Shown: positions 26,927 to 34,591 of the stretch, piece after piece
How positions within the stretch are numbered: the first letter of the stretch is position 1
Layout: each line of letters begins with the position of its first letter
From: Flavobacterium suaedae
Lineage (GTDB): Bacteria > Bacteroidota > Bacteroidia > Flavobacteriales > Flavobacteriaceae
NCBI RefSeq assembly: GCF_014642915.1
Contig: NZ_BMJE01000001.1
Coordinates: forward strand, 1 to 64,000
Length of the DNA: 64,000 bases
Direction: 5' to 3'
Notes under the pieces: model-generated
Told to the model about the DNA's origin: nothing
Databases searched by the model: none
Seen by the model: only the letters and a program-made list of their open reading frames with translations
Position numbers and translations under genes: made by a program

Positions 26927-27518
26927 CTTGTTCGGTTTTAGGTTCAACATTCGTTATATCAGTAGCAGGTTGTTCAGCACCAAACAGGTCGGGGCTGAAT
27001 TGAGCCGACAGGCTCGACCTGCGGTTGCGGATTTCCTCGGATTTTTCGGGGAACTCGGAAGTTTTTGGCACTTTTAGCCATGCTTCCCTGAATTTACCTG
27101 CTGCTTCGAGTTTATCCACTTCCGCCATAATGCCCTTGTATTTCATTTCTTTGATTTCCTCGGGTGTGGCGGGCTTGTCCGATTTATCGGCTTTATCCGT
27201 TTTTTCGGTTTTTTTCTTTTCCATCGCTGCATTTTTTTTGGCGGTTTCCTGCCCTTTAAGGTAGGCTTCCATATTCACGAGCAGTTTAGAGGTTTCGGCT
27301 ACAGGTGCGCTGACAGCATCAAAGAAGCCCTCACACAATTCCTTTGCGCTACCCCTTAAAATCAGGGGCGGTATATGGTTCTTTGCTGCATCCCCGCAGC
27401 CCTCATTTTGCAGCAGTACGGAGGTGGTCAGTTGCTCCCCGTCCTTTCTGACGGTAATGTTCAGGCAGCCCTCGAACGGGATGGCTGCGATATGGGCGAA
27501 AAAATTCGTTACTGGCAT
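26871..27518 (-). CDS. PRTRC system protein E
   Basis: A 215-residue protein with an N-terminal domain (residues 1-95: NFFAHIAAIPFEGCLNITVRK, ILRGSAKELCEGFFDAV) typical of PRTRC protein E. A highly charged linker follows (KKKTEKTDKADKSDKP) and then an acidic C-terminal region. The linker length and Lys/Glu richness suggest flexibility. The function is unknown. It begins 5 bp after the stop of a small 62-residue gene and overlaps the protein C gene, so it belongs to the same operon. Confidence 0.82.
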   Translation of the reverse strand: MPVTNFFAHIAAIPFEGCLNITVRKDGEQLTTSVLLQNEGCGDAAKNHIPPLILRGSAKELCEGFFDAVSAPVAETSKLLVNMEAYLKGQETAKKNAAMEKKKTEKTDKADKSDKPATPEEIKEMKYKGIMAEVDKLEAAGKFREAWLKVPKTSEFPEKSEEIRNRRSSLSAQFSPDLFGAEQPATDITNVEPKTEQDATDLIDAEGVPDERQGE

Positions 27519-27523
27519 GGCAT

Positions 27524-27712
27524 TTATCTTTTTGGTTTGCGTTTCGGTTCGGGGTTGCTCTCTATTACTCGCCTGATGAGGTTCAGTGCGGTTGCGGTGT
27601 CAAAGGCATCGGCTGCGGTCATTGCCACGTGGTCAAGCCTTTCCATAATCGGCAGTACTTTTTTTAGTGTGGTTACTGCCTTGCGTTCTGTGGTCTGTGC
27701 TAATATGCTCAT
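27524..27712 (-). CDS. Small 62-residue protein in the PRTRC operon
   Basis: The ATG at 27712 (MSILAQTTERKAVTTLKKVL) gives a 62-residue helical protein with a basic tail (NPEPKRKPKR). A longer frame from 27769 would read through the strong hairpin at 27728-27750, so the internal start is preferred. No known domain is visible. It sits between the DUF932 gene and protein E with tight spacing, and small genes of this kind are seen at this place in related elements. A DNA- or RNA-binding role would fit the basic tail but is not shown. Confidence 0.6.
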   Translation of the reverse strand: MSILAQTTERKAVTTLKKVLPIMERLDHVAMTAADAFDTATALNLIRRVIESNPEPKRKPKR

Positions 27713-27727
27713 AACATTGTATTTTAT

Positions 27728-27750
27728 GCTGCACCGCTTAGCGGTGCAGC
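27728..27750 (-). terminator. Perfect 10-bp hairpin between two operon genes
   Basis: GCTGCACCGC and GCGGTGCAGC pair perfectly around a 3-nt loop. It lies in the 47-bp gap between the DUF932 gene and the next gene. No T run follows, so it may attenuate transcription or mark an mRNA-processing site rather than end it. Confidence 0.55.
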
Positions 27751-27759
27751 GGTTAACTG

Positions 27760-28803
27760 TCAGTTGCATTGCAGGGCAACCGCCCCGTTTTTAGAGAAAT
27801 CTCCGCACAGGTCAAAGGCTTTTTGCCCCCGTGCCTGTGCCGTGCCGCCCAAGCAGATACTTTTCAGTTTATCCTCGCCCGTTTTAAAGCTGCGTACATT
27901 TTGGTAGTAGCCCGTAACGGCATTGTACGCGCCAAACAACGTGCCTTTGGTGGTTACAAGGCTTTGGGTGTCGTCTGCCATAGCGTATTCAAAGGCAGCA
28001 TCACAGGCGTTTTTGTACATTGTCGAAAGTTCTTCGGTAGCCCCTTTCTTTAAAAGGTTGTAGGTTTCTTTGTTGGGACATAGTGCCAACTGTATCAGTT
28101 GCTTCACCTGCTTATCTTCAATGCGCACATTAGCCCACTCATTAAAAATGCCCTCTAATTGTAGTGAAAGCATATCGGCAACGCCCATTACTTTGTGCGC
28201 CTGCTCCAAACGTTCCTTAGCCCCTGCGGTATGGCGTATGCGTACCACGTTGGTAGCGGTTTTCAGGGCTGCATTAAGGGTGTTTTGGCATACGATACGC
28301 ACGGGCGTAAAGGCTGCGGTAATACTTCCACTACCATCGTGGGAGGTGGTCAGGAAAATATACTTTTGCGTTACGTCATCGCCATTGCCCACACGGATAT
28401 AGCCGGGCAGCTTGGCGCTAATAAAAATGCGTTCCCCGTTGCCGAGTGCGCCTGCGGTCTCATACAATATGCCCTCGCCACCGCCTACAATGGCATCGAA
28501 AAAAGCGAACGCATCGGCATTTTGTACAATTTGGTAATCCTTGCCGACCACACCGAAAACGGCATTGGTATCGGTGCGCAGGGTCGCGTACTGGTTCGGT
28601 ACGGCAAAATCAAGCCCTGCTGCTTCGGTCTTAGCAAACAGGGGTGCTTTTACCACCTCGTAGTCCAAGCCTGCAAAGGCTATCGCTTCACGGCTTGTCG
28701 GGTAGTTTTCCACTATCTGCCCAAGCCCGTGCCATGCAGGTTGTTTTACACTCATAAAGGCATGTTGCCCTGTTGCTTCATTGAAATTTATATTATGTGC
28801 CAT
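27760..28803 (-). CDS. DUF932 domain protein (phage/plasmid-like)
   Basis: A 347-residue protein typical of the DUF932 / phage-plasmid-like family. The N-terminal part reads FMSVKQPAWHGLGQIVENYPTS. The central part has TLRTDTNAVFGVVGKDYQIVQN and FISAKLPGYIRVG, and the C-terminal part VCQNTLNAAL. The family is found on plasmids, phages and conjugative elements next to ssb and replication or recombination genes, but its activity is not established. It follows ssb by 28 bp and precedes the PRTRC genes, so it is probably part of the same maintenance operon. An AraC-like or DNA-repair role has been guessed for relatives; nothing here decides it. Confidence 0.85.
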   Translation of the reverse strand: MAHNINFNEATGQHAFMSVKQPAWHGLGQIVENYPTSREAIAFAGLDYEVVKAPLFAKTEAAGLDFAVPNQYATLRTDTNAVFGVVGKDYQIVQNADAFAFFDAIVGGGEGILYETAGALGNGERIFISAKLPGYIRVGNGDDVTQKYIFLTTSHDGSGSITAAFTPVRIVCQNTLNAALKTATNVVRIRHTAGAKERLEQAHKVMGVADMLSLQLEGIFNEWANVRIEDKQVKQLIQLALCPNKETYNLLKKGATEELSTMYKNACDAAFEYAMADDTQSLVTTKGTLFGAYNAVTGYYQNVRSFKTGEDKLKSICLGGTAQARGQKAFDLCGDFSKNGAVALQCN

Positions 28804-28831
28804 GATATTTCAATTTAAAGGTTAAACGGTT

Positions 28832-29251
28832 TTAAAACGGTAGGTCATCGTCAGGGGCTGTACCATTGGGTACTACTTCGGCTTCGTACACGGGTGCTTC
28901 GCCTGCTGCGGTCTGGTTTACAGGCTGCGCTTTATCTGTGGCAGCCCCGCCACCGTGCAGGGTAATTTTGGAGGTGTGGAAGTTCAGCCCCGCCTTAGCG
29001 TTGCCTTCGCTGTCCACCCAAGCCCGTGCACTTACACGCCCTGAAAGTTCTACAATAGTTCCTTTGGTGAGGTACTGCGCTATGCCTGTGCCTATCCAGT
29101 AGGAACAGTCAAAGAATTAGGTCTGTGTGATACGTTCCCCGCTTTTTGCCTTGTAGCTGTCACTGACCGCCACGGAAAAATTCACTACCTGCCTGTTGTC
29201 GGACAGCGTACGCACCTGGGCATCCGCTGTCAGTCGTCCTGTAATTTCCAT
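28832..29251 (-). pseudogene. ssb: Single-stranded DNA-binding protein gene interrupted by an in-frame TAA
   Basis: The ATG at 29251 opens MEITGRLTADAQVRTL, a clear SSB N-terminus, and the frame runs to a stop at 28832. It ends in the acidic tip DDDLPF that SSBs use to bind partners. Codon 45 (29119-29117) is TAA, between ITQT and FFDCSYW. With that codon sense, the protein would be 139 residues with an intact OB fold (SARAWVDSEGNAKAGLNFHTSKI). There is no frameshift, and both halves are well conserved, so the mutation is recent, a sequencing error, or read through. No good restart codon follows: the next in-frame candidate is a GTG deep in the fold. It heads the DUF932-PRTRC operon. Confidence 0.85.
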
Positions 29252-29581
29252 AATCGAAAGATTTTAAGTTTGACAAAATGTTCTGTTGCTTTCCCCAATC
29301 CCGCATAACATTTTCCAAAAGAAAAAACGGAAAAAAAGAAAGCCAGCCCAAAGCGGGCGGTAAGGGCGCGGCGTGCTATAAGTCCCGGAGGGTGGCCCGC
29401 GCGGCAGCAGGAGCCATTATGCGCACGGAGCAACCGCCGCCTGCTAGCTTAGCTGCCCTTTTTGGCCGTTTTCGCATTGGAAATGTCCTTTTCCGCCACC
29501 TATTATGTTTGAAGTACTTTCGGAATATGGGCAATAGTGTTAAAAATTATTTATTTTTATAATCCAATTAACAAACAACTT
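29252..29581. other. Intergenic region with a GC-rich core between ssb and the helicase gene
   Basis: 330 bp between divergent genes. Bases 29345-29470 are strikingly GC-rich compared with the neighbours and contain short inverted repeats such as GCCC-aaagc-GGGC at 29345-29360. Frames crossing it give arginine/alanine/cysteine-rich translations without a natural look. It may hold divergent promoters and a replication or recombination site; no specific site can be named. Confidence 0.4.
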
Positions 29582-31276
29582 ATGAAGCATACAGCGGAAC
29601 AATTGCAAATTTTTGATTTTGTAAAGAATGATGATGGACATGGTATTATAGATGCGGTTGCCGGAGCCGGTAAGACTACCACGATTATGGAGTGCGTCAA
29701 GTTTGTTCCCAACAGGAATGATATTCTATTTTGTGCGTTTAATAACAGTATTGCCAATGAAATTGCCTATAAATTCAGCCAAAAGGGGTTTCCTGAAGTA
29801 GTTGTAAAGACCATGCACTCGTTAGGACGAAGTATTCTTCATGAAAATAACGGAACAGGGCATCCGATAAATCTTCGGGAAGACAAATACCGTGAACTGC
29901 TTAAAAATGAAGAACTCCTGGAAAAGATCAGGCCTTTTTTTGAAAATATCGCTATCATTAATGACTATGATATTACACCCTTTGATGATAAGGCTAAGTT
30001 TGCTTTAAATAACTTATATTCTACAATCAGGAGTAAGTTGCTGGAGATAAATCAGAAGTATAGGGCTACCCTGACAAAAGATGACATTGAGAGCTTTAAA
30101 GAGATGGCTATTCATTACAACCTGTTCAATGATATTGATGTAAAGAAAAAAGATTTTCATAAAGAGGCTCTCAATTATTTTGAGGCACACCGTATCATCC
30201 TTAAGGAGGGAAATGATCTTTCTGAAAGGACAATGATTATCGATTTTACGGATATGCTGTACCTGCCGTACCACTGGAAATTAGAACCTTCAAAAAAATA
30301 CAGCTTCCTTTTTATCGACGAGTGTCAGGATTTGTCCAGGTCACAATTAGCTATTGCTATGAAATACGGAAAGCGGACAGGACGTATTCTGGCAGTTGGA
30401 GATCCCCGCCAATCTATTTACGGATTTACAGGAGCAGATATAGAGTCATTCTATAACATACAAAAAATCACAAAAGCCAAGGCACTTCCCCTGACAGAAT
30501 GTTTTCGCTGTCCGGCAGATATAGTAGCATTGGCGCAAAAAATAAGGAGCGACATCAAAGGGAATAAACCGGAGGCGGGCAAAATCCATAAAATTGCTTT
30601 CGGGGAAATTGTAAAACTGGCAAGGCCCGGTAATCTCATTATATCAAGATTTAGGGATCCGATTATCGTCCTTGTCTTTAATTTTATTGACGAGAATATA
30701 AAAGTACATATTCACGAAGATGAAGCAAGGGAAATCATCAATGAAATAAAGAGCATTTTTAAGCAGGAAGAACTTAATGCGATCATTGCCTATCAGCCAA
30801 AGCAATTCGAGTCCATTTCAGAGGCTGTCTTTAACCGATGGATGTGGATAATAAAAAAGAATGCGGCACCAATAATCGACAGTAAGGAGCGCAGCCTATA
30901 TATAGAAGAGCAAAAGGACATTCTGGAGCAAAAGCTTCGGTTCTTAAATAAAAAATATGAGCTTTGGAAGGAGGAGTGCAAGACACTGGTGGATATCTTA
31001 AAGAAGATTAAGGAATTCATATCCGCGCCAAGCAATTCCATAAAGCTATCAACTATCCACAGGGCTAAGGGGCTTGAAAACGAAAGGGTATTCATACTTG
31101 GATATGACCAGCTACCATTTAAGAGGCTATATCATAAAGATTGGGAAAAAATCCAGGAACTGAACCTCAAGTATGTTGCCATCACCAGGTCACTGGACGA
31201 ACTGTTTCTTATCGAAAGCAATAATTTGCAAACCCTAGAAGAGGAGGGAAGCCTATTCGATATCTTACCTATTTAG
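29582..31276 (+). CDS. UvrD-like superfamily 1 DNA helicase
   Basis: The ATG at 29582 (MKHTAEQLQIFDFVK) gives 564 residues. A Q-motif-like start precedes Walker A AVAGAGKTTT near residues 24-34. Walker B/motif II is FIDECQDLSR, motif III GDPRQSIYGFTGAD, motif IV-like ECFRCP, and motif V STIHRAKGLENERV, followed by YVAITRS. The set marks a 3'-5' SF1A helicase. It is shorter than UvrD/Rep and lacks a nuclease domain. It lies between the ssb/PRTRC operon and the CBASS locus, so it could serve element replication, DNA repair or defence. The promoter region is the divergent GC-rich spacer. A non-coding 95-bp gap separates it from the convergent capP-like gene. Confidence 0.88.
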   Translation: MKHTAEQLQIFDFVKNDDGHGIIDAVAGAGKTTTIMECVKFVPNRNDILFCAFNNSIANEIAYKFSQKGFPEVVVKTMHSLGRSILHENNGTGHPINLREDKYRELLKNEELLEKIRPFFENIAIINDYDITPFDDKAKFALNNLYSTIRSKLLEINQKYRATLTKDDIESFKEMAIHYNLFNDIDVKKKDFHKEALNYFEAHRIILKEGNDLSERTMIIDFTDMLYLPYHWKLEPSKKYSFLFIDECQDLSRSQLAIAMKYGKRTGRILAVGDPRQSIYGFTGADIESFYNIQKITKAKALPLTECFRCPADIVALAQKIRSDIKGNKPEAGKIHKIAFGEIVKLARPGNLIISRFRDPIIVLVFNFIDENIKVHIHEDEAREIINEIKSIFKQEELNAIIAYQPKQFESISEAVFNRWMWIIKKNAAPIIDSKERSLYIEEQKDILEQKLRFLNKKYELWKEECKTLVDILKKIKEFISAPSNSIKLSTIHRAKGLENERVFILGYDQLPFKRLYHKDWEKIQELNLKYVAITRSLDELFLIESNNLQTLEEEGSLFDILPI

Positions 31277-31371
31277 TCCTAATGCTATTAAGTAACCTAT
31301 AGCGATTATTTAAAATTTAAATATATCTCATTTCATTTGGTGTATATTCAGACATTTTGAAATTGAAATAA

Positions 31372-31947
31372 TTATTTTAATCTTCGAGATAAGCCTGTTA
31401 TATTAAGTCTGAACCTTACCATTTCTTCGCTTGCATTGTATTCTTCAGAAATAGCAGTGATGGAAAGCTTCTTTTTTATAGACCATAGAAGACATGGTTT
31501 AGAAAGTTGTAGGGTTGCACCAAGATAAATGGCTTCATCTTCTTGTTCTTTGTTAAAGTCTCTCATGCCTAACGGTATCGGGAAAGGATAATTGACCGAT
31601 TCAATTTTGTGATTGCAGACAATATGAGCTATTTCATGCATTATATTGCTTTGTTGTCGTGGTGGATTATGAAAATCATTATGTATTATGATTTGGTTTC
31701 CTTCCTTTGTGACCATAGTAAGAGCACTCCACCCTGATGCATCAGATTCGCTTCCCGCAAGTTTTTCATGCTCGTCATTAGAAGTTAAAAATTCTGAGGC
31801 ATTATATATCGGTACTTTAAGATATTCAGCCAATTTGAATGCACATAGAGGATTGCAAGGATGAATTCCCATTTGTTCCCTAAATTGGTTGGCGAGGCGT
31901 TCGGCGTTAGCTTTGAACCCCCTTTTAAGCGTTGTCTTTGTAGCCAA
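31372..31947 (-). CDS. capP: ImmA/IrrE-family metallopeptidase, CapP-like CBASS regulator
   Basis: A 191-residue COG2856-type metallopeptidase with HEIAH at residues 104-108 and a downstream glutamate in QEDEAIYLGA near 138 as the likely third zinc ligand. It lies 12 bp after an XRE repressor gene and diverges from a CBASS operon. This is the arrangement described for CapH-CapP, where the peptidase cleaves the repressor when DNA damage exposes single-stranded DNA and so switches CBASS on. ImmA/ImmR pairs of mobile elements are related and are the alternative reading. The identification as CapP rests on context plus family; substrate cleavage is not visible from sequence. Confidence 0.8.
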   Translation of the reverse strand: MATKTTLKRGFKANAERLANQFREQMGIHPCNPLCAFKLAEYLKVPIYNASEFLTSNDEHEKLAGSESDASGWSALTMVTKEGNQIIIHNDFHNPPRQQSNIMHEIAHIVCNHKIESVNYPFPIPLGMRDFNKEQEDEAIYLGATLQLSKPCLLWSIKKKLSITAISEEYNASEEMVRFRLNITGLSRRLK

Positions 31948-31959
31948 TGTAAGGTGGTT

Positions 31960-32295
31960 TTATTTAGTTTCATATGCCATATTAATCATCTTGATGAGCA
32001 TATTTACAGTGTCAGGTGAGAGTTCTTTGTCAGCTCTTAAATGGGCAACTACCTGATCCTTATTGCTGGTTGGAGAATCTTTTCTCTCTCCAATTATGAA
32101 AGTATCTGTTGTTACTTCCAGCCAACGGCATATACTTATAAAAGTGTCAACGTCAGGAATTTTTCCCTGCTCAATTCTGGATAAGGTTGCTGCACTAACG
32201 TTTCCAATTTCTTCCGCAACTGCCCTCAATCCTTTTCCGGCTCTCTTACTTTTCAACATTCCAGCTAGAAGTGCTGTATTTAGTGTTGATTGCAT
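31960..32295 (-). CDS. capH: XRE-family repressor, CapH-like CBASS regulator
   Basis: A 111-residue protein with an N-terminal XRE helix-turn-helix (residues 12-65: GLRAVAEEIGNVSAATLSRI). The C-terminal tail of about 35 residues (LRADKELSPDTVNMLIKMIN) is predicted helical and suits dimerisation and cleavage. The gene is divergent from the CBASS operon, with a 10-bp inverted repeat in the spacer. It is followed by the peptidase gene, matching the CapH-CapP arrangement. Its likely job is to hold CBASS expression low and to be destroyed on DNA damage. Confidence 0.8.
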   Translation of the reverse strand: MQSTLNTALLAGMLKSKRAGKGLRAVAEEIGNVSAATLSRIEQGKIPDVDTFISICRWLEVTTDTFIIGERKDSPTSNKDQVVAHLRADKELSPDTVNMLIKMINMAYETK

Positions 32296-32354
32296 GTTAA
32301 TAAGTTTTATGTGTTTTACACTGTATCATATATGCAACGTATTTAAAATATAGA

Positions 32355-32362
32355 TAAATTTG
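32355..32362 (+). promoter_or_regulatory. Candidate -7 element of the CBASS promoter
   Basis: TAAATTTG matches TAnnTTTG. Transcription would start within the first arm of the inverted repeat at 32363-32372, so a repressor bound there would block it. Confidence 0.5.
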
Positions 32363-32400
32363 TGTTGCAGCATAGTTGTGTTTGTCTAACTGCTGCAACA
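32363..32400. promoter_or_regulatory. Inverted-repeat operator upstream of CBASS
   Basis: TGTTGCAGCA (32363-32372) and TGCTGCAACA (32391-32400) form a perfect 10-bp inverted repeat with an 18-bp spacer. It directly follows the candidate -7 element and lies between the divergent repressor and CBASS genes. It is a likely binding site for two repressor dimers, or one extended site. Confidence 0.6.
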
Positions 32401-32430
32401 AAAATATAAATAATTTTAATTTTTAGAACT

Positions 32431-32655
32431 ATGAGCAAAAAAAATCAACATGTAGTTCCCCGAGGAGATAACTGGGCGGTACAGGGAGCTGGAAATCAAA
32501 AAGCTACGCGTATTGTTTCCACACAAAAAGAGGCGATTAAGATAGCGAGAGAAATTGCCATAAATCAATCCTCAGAATTGTTTATCCATAGGCAAAATGG
32601 GCAATTCAGAGAGCGGAATAGTTATGGAAATGATGATTACCCTCCTAAAGGTTAA
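32431..32655 (+). CDS. DUF2188 domain protein, first gene of the CBASS operon
   Basis: A 74-residue DUF2188 protein: NQHVVPRGDNWAVQGAGNQKATRIVSTQKEAI is typical (a short beta meander followed by a helix, with a second strand pair ending LFIHRQNGQFRERNSYG). The function of the family is unknown; members are small and often travel with stress or phage-related genes. It is 2 bp ahead of the effector gene and has the operon promoter just upstream, so it is co-expressed with CBASS. It may be an accessory protein of the system or a passenger. Confidence 0.75.
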   Translation: MSKKNQHVVPRGDNWAVQGAGNQKATRIVSTQKEAIKIAREIAINQSSELFIHRQNGQFRERNSYGNDDYPPKG

Positions 32656-32657
32656 GT

Positions 32658-33464
32658 ATGAGTGCAAAAGGTAAAGTTAGTTTTACACTTGGAGGTTTAG
32701 GGCTGGTATCCTGCTTTTTCCTTGATGAGGGAGAGCTCAAGGATACCATCCTAAAGATTTCTTTAGGATTAGTTATTGCTGTAGTGCTGGAAGTAATAAT
32801 ATTTCTGTACGAGCACAGAAAGAAATGGAGTTTAATCAAAACAAAATTTTGGAAACCAAATGCTTCAGTGCGGATTACGGTAGCCTATCTTTTTAGAATT
32901 GAAACGAATGGCAAATATGTACTTATTAAAAGACATAAGAATGATTTTATCGGCTATCAGCCTGTAGGGGGAGCTTATAAATATTTTAAAGAAGAGAACC
33001 GAGCAAGGTTCGATGAACTTGGAATACTACCCTGTAATCAAATTGTAAGAGATGAGGATACTGAAAATGATATGCGACTGATAATGAATAAAAGAAAGAA
33101 ACTTGTTGATTTTTTAAAGTGGTTTGATAGTAGAAAAGATAGGGAAATAGACCCTTTTCGGGAGTTTTGTGAGGAGCTTATTCAGCCGGGCATCTTACCG
33201 ATGAAATTATTCCCTCATATTAAGTATTCTTACGTAGGAAAGCATCAGGAGGGCATATTACGTACCGATGATTACCCTGTTGATCAATTTAGGCATGCAG
33301 ACATATTTGAGCTTAGAATTGAATCAGAAGCACAAAAGCAAGCGATTCTTGATTTAGCTAAACATGAAGAAATAATTTTTGCTACCGCTGAAGAAATTAA
33401 AAAAGGTACAGCAAGTAATGGAATTAGAATATTACCTCATACATTTAAAATATTACCAAAATGA
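32658..33464 (+). CDS. CBASS effector: two membrane helices plus SMODS-associated NUDIX domain
   Basis: A 268-residue protein with two hydrophobic segments (about 8-22 and 31-50), then a basic juxtamembrane stretch (YEHRKKW). A NUDIX-like domain from residue 75 follows (VRITVAYLFRIETNGKYVLIKRHKNDFIGYQPVGGAYKYF, in which the classical GX5EX7REUXEEXGU box is degenerate; FREFCEELIQ keeps part of it). This is the SMODS-associated NUDIX (Sa_NUDIX) type found with CD-NTases. By analogy with the 2TM-NUDIX effectors of CBASS (Cap16-like), the cyclic nucleotide bound by the NUDIX-like domain would trigger membrane disruption. The gene overlaps the CD-NTase gene by 4 bp (ATGA). Confidence 0.85.
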   Translation: MSAKGKVSFTLGGLGLVSCFFLDEGELKDTILKISLGLVIAVVLEVIIFLYEHRKKWSLIKTKFWKPNASVRITVAYLFRIETNGKYVLIKRHKNDFIGYQPVGGAYKYFKEENRARFDELGILPCNQIVRDEDTENDMRLIMNKRKKLVDFLKWFDSRKDREIDPFREFCEELIQPGILPMKLFPHIKYSYVGKHQEGILRTDDYPVDQFRHADIFELRIESEAQKQAILDLAKHEEIIFATAEEIKKGTASNGIRILPHTFKILPK

Positions 33465-34591
33465 AAATTTTTGAAGATAAGTATGTTCAGATGGATGATC
33501 TTCTGGATAGAATGGCAGAGTCACTGCAACTGGATGAAACCCGATATAATTTAATGATACAGCATTATGAAGCGATCAAAAAATGGATTGAATCTGATAC
33601 AGTCTTTTTTAAACCTTTTGAATATGAACTCTATCCTCATGGGTCTGTCCGAATACGTACAACGGTTAAACCTATAGGTAAAGATGAATTTGATTTGGAC
33701 TTAGCTTTGCATATTAAAACGAGTTGGGCCAATCATACGCCGGAGAAAATATACCAAGAACTTAAACGAAGGCTAGGTGAACACGCTGCATATAAGCAAA
33801 GGATGGAGCTTAAAAATAGATGTATCCGCCTCAATTACTCCGGAGATTTTCATATGGATATTCTTCCAGGCGTTCAGGAAAATAGTTTTGATCCTGATAA
33901 ACTAAGAGTGCCGGACAGGTCTCGGAATTATTGGGTAAGTAGTAATCCAAGAGGTTACGCGAAATGGTTTATGAACAGAGCAGAATTAGTGAAGACAAGT
34001 TTATTGCAAAAAGCTCGTAGGGCGGAGAACCTTCCCGAAAATGATTATGATGCGAAAAAGCCTTTACAGCGTGCAGTTCAATTGATTAAAAGATATCGTG
34101 ACTTGTACTTTGAAAATAAACCTGAATTCAAAACCTCGAGTATCATTTTGACAACGATAGCAGGAGAATTTTACATGGGCGAGGAGAGTATTTTTTTGGC
34201 CATAGAAAGTATCATAAACAGAATAAGGGTTAAAACGCATGAACTACCAACACGGATAAAAGTATTGAATCCGGTGAACCCCGAGGAAGATTTTACAGAC
34301 AAATGGGATGAAGATCCTCGCTATTATAAGGCTTTTAGAGAATTTAGTGAACATCTTTACAATGAATGGCAGGAGCTTAAGAGAGAGAATGGCTTAATAA
34401 GTGAGGCAAAGATACTGAAAGCTTTATTCGGAGATGAACTATATATGAGAGCACAACTTTCTCAGTCACAGGTTATAAGTACTGCCCGAAGAGAGCAGCA
34501 GTTAGGTATAAACAGAAATTCTGGCACACTGGCAGCCGTGGTAGGTTCAGCCAGTACAGGAGTCAGATCAAACACCTTCTTTGGGAACTGA
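33461..34591 (+). CDS. CD-NTase (SMODS cyclic-oligonucleotide synthase) of CBASS
   Basis: A 376-residue DNA-polymerase-beta-fold nucleotidyltransferase. The GS motif is at 61-62 (PHGSVR), the metal-binding aspartates at 78 and 80 (DEFDLDLA) and the third aspartate at 133 (FHMDILPG). These are the key residues of cGAS/DncV-like enzymes, so it should be active and make a cyclic di- or trinucleotide on phage infection. The C-terminus is Gly-rich and ends SNTFFGN. In type II systems the C-terminal residue is joined to targets by the E2-like partner, and a glycine stands second to last here. The product nucleotide and clade cannot be fixed by eye. Start overlaps the effector stop; stop overlaps the E2 start. 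Confidence 0.9.
   Translation: MKIFEDKYVQMDDLLDRMAESLQLDETRYNLMIQHYEAIKKWIESDTVFFKPFEYELYPHGSVRIRTTVKPIGKDEFDLDLALHIKTSWANHTPEKIYQELKRRLGEHAAYKQRMELKNRCIRLNYSGDFHMDILPGVQENSFDPDKLRVPDRSRNYWVSSNPRGYAKWFMNRAELVKTSLLQKARRAENLPENDYDAKKPLQRAVQLIKRYRDLYFENKPEFKTSSIILTTIAGEFYMGEESIFLAIESIINRIRVKTHELPTRIKVLNPVNPEEDFTDKWDEDPRYYKAFREFSEHLYNEWQELKRENGLISEAKILKALFGDELYMRAQLSQSQVISTARREQQLGINRNSGTLAAVVGSASTGVRSNTFFGN

Noticed and set aside
28832-29017. Separate 61-codon gene for the ssb C-terminal half
   Set aside because: It begins with a GTG inside the OB fold; it is the second half of an interrupted ssb gene.
29230-29562. Several frames on both strands across the GC-rich spacer
   Set aside because: Arg/Ala/Cys-rich translations without conserved look; better explained as non-coding.
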